In this document: positions 1 to 4,981 of the stretch, piece by piece | Numbering within the stretch: position 1 is the first letter of the stretch | Layout: each line of letters opens with the position of its first letter | Assembly: GCA_022574065.1 (NCBI GenBank) | Contig: JACZST010000144.1 | Coordinates: forward strand, 1-5,473 | Direction: 5' to 3' | Length of the DNA stretch: 5,473 nt | DNA from: Acidobacteriota bacterium | GTDB lineage: Bacteria; Actinomycetota; Acidimicrobiia; Spongiisociales; UBA5794 | Translations under genes and position numbers: made by a program | The notes under the pieces: generated by a model | What the model was told of the DNA's origin: nothing | The model's input: only the letters and a program-made list of their open reading frames with translations | Database searches by the model: none

Positions 1-45
1 CCGAGTCTGAAGTATAGGGCCGCCGCATGAACAACAAACAAACTA

Positions 46-72
46 AAGTTGACGACACCATCTCGTCAACTT
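46..72. repeat. Perfect 10-bp inverted repeat (operator or terminator hairpin)
   Basis: AAGTTGACGA (46-55) and TCGTCAACTT (63-72) are exact reverse complements around a 7-base loop (56-62). On the plus strand the stem is followed by GAAAAAAC, not by a T run, so it is not a classical plus-strand terminator. Read on the minus strand it is followed by a T-rich stretch (complement of 31-45), which would suit a terminator for a minus-strand gene. No such gene is visible to the right, however. It lies 43 bases before the start codon at 115, so a protein-binding operator or a 5' UTR hairpin is equally possible. Confidence 0.6.
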
Positions 73-102
73 GAAAAAACTTGATTATCGAGTATCAGCA
101 AA

Positions 103-110
103 GAGAGAAG
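103..110 (+). promoter_or_regulatory. Probable ribosome binding site for the ORF at 115
   Basis: The purine run GAGAGAAG, four bases before the ATG at 115, is a moderate Shine-Dalgarno-like match. It supports the 115 start, which also gives a complete lipoprotein-type signal sequence. It lacks the GGAGG core seen before the acyl-CoA synthetase gene at 2337. Confidence 0.45.
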
Positions 111-114
111 AACC

Positions 115-1506
115 ATGAGACGGGAGCTACATCTCACACGATACTGGCTCGCTATGGCGTTTTTCGCCGCGTTGTTGTTCACCAGCAGCAGCCTCCTCTC
201 GGGTTGTGCCGACAGCAGCTTCACCGAGATCGACGGGCCAGACGACCCGACGGCGCGAATCGAGACACGCGCTGATTCTAAGCTGCGCCTCGCCCATCTG
301 CTCGACCGCGCCAGGAGAAGCCCCGCCGCGGGCAAGTCCGCCTCCTCTTCGACCGTGGGCCTGGTCCTGGCCCTGGACGAGACGCGGTTGGGGGCTAACA
401 AGTTGCTGACGCGCTACAAGCTGCTGACGCGCTACAAGCTGCTGACGCGCTACCTATACGATAATGTGTTCTACGGCGCCGCCGTCGAGATCGACGCGGC
501 CCTGCTCGACAGCGTGCTGGCCGAGATCGCCCTCAACGACACGATCCTATGGGTCGAGCCCGACTTCTTCATGGATCTCGACCCGAGCGTCTTTGACGAG
601 CAGAACGGCTCCGGGCAGCTTATTCCGTGGGGCATCAACCGCATCGGGGCCTCCGAGAGCTGGGCCGTATCGGGCGATGGAAACGGCAGTGTCGACGGCG
701 TAGAACTCTACATCTTGGATTCGGGCATCCGTGACGACGACCTCAACGTGGGCGATGTGGTAAGCTTCGTCGACACCCCGACGAGCCAAGACGAAGATGG
801 ACACGGCCTCCATATAGCCGGTACCGCCGCCGCCCTCGACAACGTCCAGGGGGTCGTCGGCGTGGGATTTGCCATGGTGTCGGTCCCGCTGCTTGCACTC
901 ATCGACCCGAGGCTGGCGCCGGTTCCTCAGCTGCTGATCGCAATCCCGATGACGATGACGATGGCGTGGCGAGAGCGGGGGCACATCGAGCTGCAGCGCA
1001 TCACCTGGATCATCGTCGGCCGGTTCCCGGGGGCAATCATCGGAGTCGCTCTGCTCGCCGTGGCGACTCAGGTCACCCTGGATCTCGCCATCGCCACAAT
1101 CGTTCTCATCGCCGTAGCCATCATCGGATCCGGTTACGTGGTGGCCCGCAATTCCTATACCGAGTTTGGCGCCGGCGTGCTGTCGGGAACGACCGGTCTT
1201 GTCGCCTCCATCGGTGGACCGCCGCTCGCCCTGCTGTACGCAGACGAGACAGGCCCGGTCGCCCGCTCCAATCTCTCCATGATCTTCTCGATTGGTCTGT
1301 CGATCGCAGTCGTCGCTCGGGTCTTGTCAGGCAACATCGGGTGGGGTGATGTGCGTGTGGCTGCGGTGCTCTTTCCCGCCCTCCTGGTCGGTTACCTTCT
1401 CAGCGGCAGGCTCAAGGACCGGCTGCAACAGAAGCAGCTTCGCTATGCCGTACTCATCTTGTCCACGATCGGCGCAGTGGGCCTGATCGCGCGGGTTCTG
1501 GCGTAG
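115..1506 (+). CDS. Chimeric ORF: truncated S8 subtilisin-like lipoprotein fused to TauE/SafE-like permease
   Basis: This is a 463-residue uninterrupted frame with two unrelated halves. Residues 1-31 look like a lipoprotein signal: basic start, hydrophobic core, then LLSGC with Cys31 as likely lipidation site. Residues about 80-155 resemble the I9 propeptide fold and end in WVEPD, with a KLLTRY triplication at 96-113. Residues about 170-250 start a peptidase S8 domain. Catalytic Asp202 lies in LYILDSG and catalytic His230 in DGHGLHIAGTAA, where the usual HGTH is HGLH. The Asn and Ser (GTSMA) regions are absent, so proteolysis is not expected. From about residue 250 the chain is a TauE/SafE permease (sulfite or organosulfonate/anion export in known members). 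It shows GFAMVSVPLLALIDP, MAWRERGH, GGPPLALLY and about seven hydrophobic segments. The permease N-terminal helix, normally some 20-30 residues, is missing. What is seen is the hybrid frame. Whether it is real or a chimera is unresolved, and neither half is complete. Confidence 0.8.
   Translation: MRRELHLTRYWLAMAFFAALLFTSSSLLSGCADSSFTEIDGPDDPTARIETRADSKLRLAHLLDRARRSPAAGKSASSSTVGLVLALDETRLGANKLLTRYKLLTRYKLLTRYLYDNVFYGAAVEIDAALLDSVLAEIALNDTILWVEPDFFMDLDPSVFDEQNGSGQLIPWGINRIGASESWAVSGDGNGSVDGVELYILDSGIRDDDLNVGDVVSFVDTPTSQDEDGHGLHIAGTAAALDNVQGVVGVGFAMVSVPLLALIDPRLAPVPQLLIAIPMTMTMAWRERGHIELQRITWIIVGRFPGAIIGVALLAVATQVTLDLAIATIVLIAVAIIGSGYVVARNSYTEFGAGVLSGTTGLVASIGGPPLALLYADETGPVARSNLSMIFSIGLSIAVVARVLSGNIGWGDVRVAAVLFPALLVGYLLSGRLKDRLQQKQLRYAVLILSTIGAVGLIARVLA
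400..453 (+). repeat. Three tandem 18-bp units encoding KLLTRY x3
   Basis: Units 400-417, 418-435 and 436-453 follow each other without a gap and are in frame with the 115 ORF (residues 96-113). Units 2 and 3 are identical. Unit 1 differs by one base (TTG instead of CTG, both Leu). The near-identity at DNA level indicates recent slippage or duplication rather than selection on the protein alone. The repeat lies in the I9-like propeptide, ahead of the segment that matches the central strand of that fold. Confidence 0.95.
850..873 (+). other. Junction between protease and permease sequences
   Basis: The residues before this point (NVQGVVGV) match the segment that follows the catalytic-His helix in S8 proteases, where the next residues are usually an Ala-Pro-Gly-like turn. 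The residues after it (GFAMVSVPLLAL) match the end of the first conserved loop of TauE/SafE proteins, which commonly reads G-x-G-F. Both families can have Gly-Val/Phe-Gly here, so the exact crossover cannot be placed better than within roughly 853-870. No insertion element, direct repeat or att-like site is visible at the join. Confidence 0.7.
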
Positions 1507-1609
1507 GGGAGCACGGCTCAGGCGATCGTATCGCACCCTATTTGCGGAGCTCCATTTTTCCCGCTCTCGGCTACGGGCCGCTCGGGCCACGGCTCCGCAA
1601 GCGGAGCCT
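1507..1609. other. Convergent intergenic spacer
   Basis: This 103-bp spacer separates the stop of the plus-strand permease frame from the stop of the minus-strand HTH gene. It contains a run of five T (1555-1559), the nonamer TTGCGGAGC at 1542-1550, and its reverse complement GCTCCGCAA at 1592-1600 within a tighter hairpin (1591-1608). These could form alternative pairings and probably end transcription from one or both sides. I see no coding sequence here. Confidence 0.6.
1591..1608. terminator. GC-rich hairpin directly after the HTH gene stop
   Basis: GGCTCCGC (1591-1598) and GCGGAGCC (1601-1608) are exact reverse complements. They fold as a 7-bp stem with a CAAG tetraloop. On the minus strand the hairpin begins one base after the stop codon at 1610-1612. 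There is no T tract after it on either strand, so it would be a U-less terminator or an RNA-stabilising 3' hairpin, as often proposed for high-GC actinobacteria. Termination is inferred from position and symmetry only. Confidence 0.5.
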
Positions 1610-2230
1610 CTAGGCACCCTCTTGTTGCCACAGCGAATCCCACACCTCGCCAAAGGCATCCAGGAACTCGGGGATCGCCCACAACAGGATCCAACCCAGC
1701 CCGGCCAGCACCGCGATGGTCAGCACCGCTCGTATGTAACCCAGCCATGGCCGGTCGGGATCACGGATGGTCTCCAGCAGAGTCTGGTCCTGTCTGACAA
1801 CCTCGACCGGGACCGATGCCGTCGGCCATATCAGCGCCGGGGGCGCCACCGTGCGGGGTTGGGCTGGGGTTGGCTGTGGCTCAGATGGTTCCGCAACTTC
1901 GGGCGGCTGAATATCGACGACTGCTCCTGCGCCGACCGCCATGGCGACATCGGCCAGTGGAACGACATCGATTGGGTCGCCCTCGCCGATTACCGCCGCT
2001 TCCGCATCCTCGCCACGGTGATCCGCCAGCGCATCGTCCACGTCGGCACGATCGAGCCCGAGCCGCAGGATGAGCGTCTCGATGGCGTCCTCGGATGGCA
2101 GCCCCTCGTCGCGCTCCCAACGCCGTACCGAGGCCGTGGACCGATCCACCGCAGCCGCGAGCTGGCCCATGGACAGATGCCGTTCGAGGCGCGCCTCTCG
2201 GACCATCTGACCAAATGATCGCTGGGTCAT
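1610..2230 (-). CDS. XRE-type helix-turn-helix protein with C-terminal membrane anchor (RodZ-like layout)
   Basis: The protein has 206 residues from the ATG at 2230. Residues about 6-60 form a Cro/C1-like helix-turn-helix: SFGQMVREARLERHLSMGQL, then AAAVDRSTASVRRWERDEG, with a DNA-recognition helix around STASVRRWE. A long acidic and then Pro/Ala-rich linker follows (about 75-140). One hydrophobic segment (about 166-187, AVLTIAVLAGLGWILLWAI) precedes a short acidic/aromatic tail. The expected topology is N-terminus inside, tail outside. The layout recalls RodZ-like cell-shape proteins and membrane-bound regulators, but the folded extracytoplasmic domain of RodZ is absent, so I do not assign a function. 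An upstream in-frame GTG at 2269 would add 13 residues. I prefer the ATG because it begins just before the HTH; neither start has a good ribosome binding site. The gene is divergent from the acyl-CoA synthetase gene. Confidence 0.8.
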   Translation of the reverse strand: MTQRSFGQMVREARLERHLSMGQLAAAVDRSTASVRRWERDEGLPSEDAIETLILRLGLDRADVDDALADHRGEDAEAAVIGEGDPIDVVPLADVAMAVGAGAVVDIQPPEVAEPSEPQPTPAQPRTVAPPALIWPTASVPVEVVRQDQTLLETIRDPDRPWLGYIRAVLTIAVLAGLGWILLWAIPEFLDAFGEVWDSLWQQEGA

Positions 2231-2336
2231 GGCAACAGGGTATCCGAAACCTCTGTGAACGCCCTTCACCCCATTTGATGGATCCGGGTCTCACTATTGT
2301 CTCCGGTGCCGGCGCAGAACCCCTAAGGAGGCGCTG
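2231..2336. promoter_or_regulatory. Divergent intergenic region, probable promoters for both neighbours
   Basis: This 106-bp region lies between the starts of the HTH gene (minus) and the acyl-CoA synthetase gene (plus), so it should hold both promoters. On the plus strand, TATTGT at 2295-2300 is a possible -10; the nearest TTGATG (2275-2280) sits only 14 bases upstream, which is too short for a standard pair. On the minus strand a TACCCT ends six bases before the ATG at 2230, a spacing that would fit a leaderless transcript. Both are weak matches. If the HTH protein binds DNA near its own gene, this is where an operator would be expected, but no clear palindrome stands out. Confidence 0.35.
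2325..2331 (+). promoter_or_regulatory. Strong Shine-Dalgarno sequence for the acyl-CoA synthetase gene
   Basis: AAGGAGG ends five bases before the ATG at 2337. It is a near-perfect complement of the 16S rRNA 3' end and fixes the start codon. It is the strongest ribosome binding site in the window and suggests efficient translation of this gene. Confidence 0.85.
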
Positions 2337-4127
2337 ATGGGCACTGATTTCAAGAGCCTTCCCGACCTGTTCGAAGCAAGCATCGCTCGCTTCAGTGACA
2401 ACCCGCTGTTCGGGGTGAAGTCGGACGGCTCATGGCATTGGTTGAGCTACGGCGAATTCGGCGAGCAAGTGGCACAGGCACGAGCCGGCCTCGCCGCACT
2501 CGGCGTCGCCGCGGGCGACCGGGTGGCTGCGATCACAGACAACCGGGTGGAGTGGGCCGTCGGGGCGTATGGCACCTACACGTTGGGGGCGGCATGGGTG
2601 CCGATGTACGAAGCGCAGCAGGCAAAGGAATGGCAGTACATCCTCGCCGATGCCGGCGCCAAGGTCGCCATCGTGGCCAATGACGGCATTCGCGCCCAGC
2701 TCGGTGACCATGCAGGCGAACTCCCTGATCTCGAGCAGATTGTCGTCATCGACGGCGAAGCCGGTGGAGGGGCGATCACGTTCTCCGAGCTTTTGGAACG
2801 GGGGGCGGAAGCACCGGTCGACACCGTGCACCCTGATCCGTCCAGCCTCGCCGGTCTGATCTACACGTCCGGGACCACAGGGAAGCCAAAGGGTGTCATG
2901 CTCTCCCACGCCAACCTGACCAGCAACATCAACACGTTCCCTGACCTGTTCGACATCGGCCCAGACGATCGCACCGCGTCGTTCCTGCCCTGGGCGCACT
3001 CGTTTGGTCAGACGGTCGAGCTCCACTTCATCATGGCAGCAGGGGCGTCCGCCGGCCTGACTTCGGCGCAGACCCTGATGGAGGACCTCCCCGAGATCCG
3101 CCCAACGCTCCTGGTGTCGGTGCCTGCGGTCTACAACCGTATCTACGACGGGCTCCAGAAGCTGATGGCCGCCGAGGGCGGGGTCAAGAAGAAGATCTTC
3201 GACCTGGCAATGGCCAATGCCGACAAGCGAGCCAAACTCGCCGCAGAAGGCAAAACGAGCCGGTGGGTGGAGTTGCAGAATGGGATATACGACAGGCTGG
3301 TGTTCTCCAAGGTCAGGGACCGCTTTGGCGGGCGGCTCAGGTATTCGATCACCGGCGGAGCAGCTATCTCGCCGGAGGTCGCCAACTTCATCTCGGCACT
3401 GGGAATGACCGTCTACGAGGGCTATGGGCTCACCGAGACCTCGCCGGTGTCTGCTGCGAACTGGCCCGGTACCCGCAGGGTGGGGACAGTGGGCAAGGAG
3501 ATTCCAGGCGTGCGCATCGAGATCGACACCGACGCCATCGGCAGCGACGACGTCGGCGAAATAGTCATCTACGGGCCCAACGTCATGATGGGGTACTACA
3601 ACCTGCCGGGAGAGAACGAAGCGGTTTTCACCGCGGACCGCGGGTTCCGCACGGGCGATCTCGGCTCACGCGACGAAGACGGGTTCATCTCCATCAGGGG
3701 ACGGATCAAGGAGCAGTACAAGCTGGAGAACGGCAAGTACGTGGTGCCGTCCCCGATAGAAGAGCAACTCCAGCTTTCCGGGTACATCACGAACATCATG
3801 GTGTACGGAGAGCAGCGACCGCACAACGTGGCCGTGATCGTGCCCGATCTGGAGGCGCTGAACGGTTGGGCCGAGGAGCTCGGGCTCGGCGATCGATCGG
3901 TGGAGCAGCTGCTCAAGGAGACCGCAGTGGTTGATCTCATCGGGCGCGAGCTCAACCGGCAGTCGGGCCCGATCAAGGGCTACGAACGGGTGCGAGGCTT
4001 CGTGCTCACCGACGAAGAGTTCACACCCGAGAATGGCATGCTGACGCCGAGCCTGAAGGTGAAGCGGCGTGCGGTGATGGCAAAGTACGGCGACCAGATC
4101 GAGGCGCTGTACAGTCGAGAGTCTTGA
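2337..4127 (+). CDS. AMP-dependent long-chain acyl-CoA synthetase (FadD15-like)
   Basis: This 596-residue ANL-superfamily enzyme is expected to activate a fatty acid with ATP to an acyl-adenylate and transfer it to CoA, in the cytosol or at the membrane face. Visible motifs are the phosphate-binding loop YTSGTTGKPKG (176-186), the A5 motif YGLTETSP (363-370), TGD (439-441), Arg456 in the hinge segment IRGRIKE, a P-S-P-I-E-E segment (471-476) and a candidate catalytic Lys574 in LTPSLKVKR. The Lys-rich stretch at about 275-325, before the GGRLRYSITGGA motif, is typical of the long-chain group. It is absent from short acetyl-CoA synthetases. Length matches bacterial FadD15-type enzymes of about 600 residues. 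The gene stands alone on its strand with its own strong ribosome binding site, and ends 15 bp from a convergent PPK2 gene. Chain-length preference cannot be read from sequence alone; a role in lipid synthesis or beta-oxidation is inference. Confidence 0.93.
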   Translation: MGTDFKSLPDLFEASIARFSDNPLFGVKSDGSWHWLSYGEFGEQVAQARAGLAALGVAAGDRVAAITDNRVEWAVGAYGTYTLGAAWVPMYEAQQAKEWQYILADAGAKVAIVANDGIRAQLGDHAGELPDLEQIVVIDGEAGGGAITFSELLERGAEAPVDTVHPDPSSLAGLIYTSGTTGKPKGVMLSHANLTSNINTFPDLFDIGPDDRTASFLPWAHSFGQTVELHFIMAAGASAGLTSAQTLMEDLPEIRPTLLVSVPAVYNRIYDGLQKLMAAEGGVKKKIFDLAMANADKRAKLAAEGKTSRWVELQNGIYDRLVFSKVRDRFGGRLRYSITGGAAISPEVANFISALGMTVYEGYGLTETSPVSAANWPGTRRVGTVGKEIPGVRIEIDTDAIGSDDVGEIVIYGPNVMMGYYNLPGENEAVFTADRGFRTGDLGSRDEDGFISIRGRIKEQYKLENGKYVVPSPIEEQLQLSGYITNIMVYGEQRPHNVAVIVPDLEALNGWAEELGLGDRSVEQLLKETAVVDLIGRELNRQSGPIKGYERVRGFVLTDEEFTPENGMLTPSLKVKRRAVMAKYGDQIEALYSRES

Positions 4128-4143
4128 CCCTCGACTCTCGACT
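4113..4143. terminator. Bidirectional hairpin between convergent stop codons
   Basis: AGTCGAGAGTC (4113-4123) and GACTCTCGACT (4133-4143) are exact 11-bp reverse complements around a 9-base loop. The plus-strand stop TGA (4125-4127) lies in the loop, and the last base of the minus-strand stop codon (4143-4145) lies in the right arm. The position between two convergent genes and the perfect symmetry make a shared terminator likely. No T run follows on either strand, so it would be of the U-less kind. Confidence 0.75.
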
Positions 4144-4928
4144 CAATCGACGTCGAGCGGTTCCAGCGGCTCCATCCCGTGTTGTCGCATACCGTTCTCG
4201 ATGACGGCGATGGCGGTCTCGAGCACGGTCACCCTGGCGTAGCGCTTCTGTTCACCGGGAACGACATTCCACATCCCTCCGTCCCATGACGTTCTGGCCA
4301 GCATTTCTTCGACCGCGATCGTGTACTCGCGATGTTTCTCGCGGTTGCGCCAGTCCTCGTCTGTGAGTTTCCACTGTTTGAGATCGCTCTTCTCGCGGGC
4401 TTGGAAACGCCTCAGCTGCTCGTCCTGGGAGATGTGCATCCAGAACTTGCCGAACACCATCCCCTCGTCGACGAGCGTCCGCTCGTAGTCGAGAATGTCG
4501 GTGTAGGCGCGTCGCCATTGCTCGGCCGTTGCGAGACCTTCCACCCGCTCGACGAGCACCCTCCCGTACCACGAGCGGTCGAGCACGGCGACGCCGCCCC
4601 ACCCGGGCAGTTCCGGCCAGAAGCGCTGCAGCCAGTGATGCCTGAGCTCGTCCGGGGTGGGAGCGGCGATCTGGACAACACGCACGTGCCTGGGGTCCAT
4701 CGAAGCAACCAGACGCTTGATCGCACCCCCTTTACCGGAGGCGTCCCATCCCTCGAAGACAAAACAGAGAGGCGGGCCGATCTCACCGGTGCCAAGCTTG
4801 CCCCCGAGCTGGAGGCGGAGCTGGAGGATGCGCCGCTGGGCGGCCTCGATGCGATCGTTCGCATCCTCCTTCTCCACCTTCAGCGTGAGGTCGGCGTCTT
4901 TGAGGGACGGGACCGGCTGGTTACTCAT
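4143..4928 (-). CDS. Polyphosphate kinase 2 (PPK2) family protein
   Basis: The protein has 261 residues from the ATG at 4928. PPK2 enzymes transfer phosphate between polyphosphate and nucleotides (AMP, ADP or GDP, by subclass) in the cytosol. Motifs seen are Walker A GWDASGKGGAIKR (about 60-72, with Asp62 and Lys66), Walker B-like VLDRSWYGR (115-123), and a lid segment KSDLKQWKL (180-188) followed by DEDWRNREK. Length fits single-domain PPK2 proteins. The FEGWDASGKGG wording resembles domains of polyphosphate:AMP phosphotransferases, but I would not assign the subclass firmly. An in-frame TTG at 5015 would extend the protein by 29 residues with no motif and would overlap the upstream hydrolase gene, so I chose the ATG; GGAG directly abuts it and is too close to be a normal ribosome binding site. 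The gene follows the hydrolase by 53 bp on the same strand, possibly in one transcript. Confidence 0.92.
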   Translation of the reverse strand: MSNQPVPSLKDADLTLKVEKEDANDRIEAAQRRILQLRLQLGGKLGTGEIGPPLCFVFEGWDASGKGGAIKRLVASMDPRHVRVVQIAAPTPDELRHHWLQRFWPELPGWGGVAVLDRSWYGRVLVERVEGLATAEQWRRAYTDILDYERTLVDEGMVFGKFWMHISQDEQLRRFQAREKSDLKQWKLTDEDWRNREKHREYTIAVEEMLARTSWDGGMWNVVPGEQKRYARVTVLETAIAVIENGMRQHGMEPLEPLDVD

Positions 4929-4981
4929 CTCCGGGATGTTACGACCTGCGCCGGCGCTCGAGTGCTCCCAAAGGCGGCGTT

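Larger units (their letters stand above)
1..114. other. A/T-rich leader upstream of the chimeric ORF
   Basis: This stretch is visibly richer in A and T than the rest of the window. The first 30 bases can be read in frame 1 as nine codons ending in TGA at 28-30. They could be the tail of an upstream gene, but nine residues are too few to support that. The stretch contains a perfect inverted repeat (46-72), a short direct repeat ACTTGA (69-74 and 79-84) and a purine-rich AAGAGAGAAG (101-110) before the ATG at 115. I could not find a convincing -35/-10 pair: TTGACG at 49-54 has no good -10 partner at normal spacing. Confidence 0.5.

Noticed and set aside
400..453. CRISPR-like or recombination-site array
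   Set aside because: The units are directly adjacent, in frame, 18 bp long and without spacers, which is a coding tandem repeat.
948..963. Short GATGAC repeat in the permease half
   Set aside because: Two and a half units encode the Met-Thr stretch ahead of the conserved MAWRERGH segment. It is too short to be called a tandem array and is compatible with normal coding sequence.
547..984. Minus-strand frame of 145 codons crossing the protease/permease join
   Set aside because: It is antisense to both recognised domains and crosses the likely junction, so it cannot be an ancestral gene.
1622..2218. Plus-strand frame of 198 codons opposite the HTH gene
   Set aside because: The minus-strand reading gives a coherent HTH, linker and membrane helix; this reading gives low-complexity Arg/Gly/Trp-rich sequence.
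2430..3026. Minus-strand frame of 198 codons opposite the acyl-CoA synthetase gene
   Set aside because: It is antisense to well-conserved motifs and has no protein-like domain of its own.
3263..3934. Plus-strand frame of 223 codons inside the acyl-CoA synthetase gene
   Set aside because: It is an Arg/Gly/His-rich out-of-frame reading of the ANL motifs region, without a domain or a ribosome binding site.
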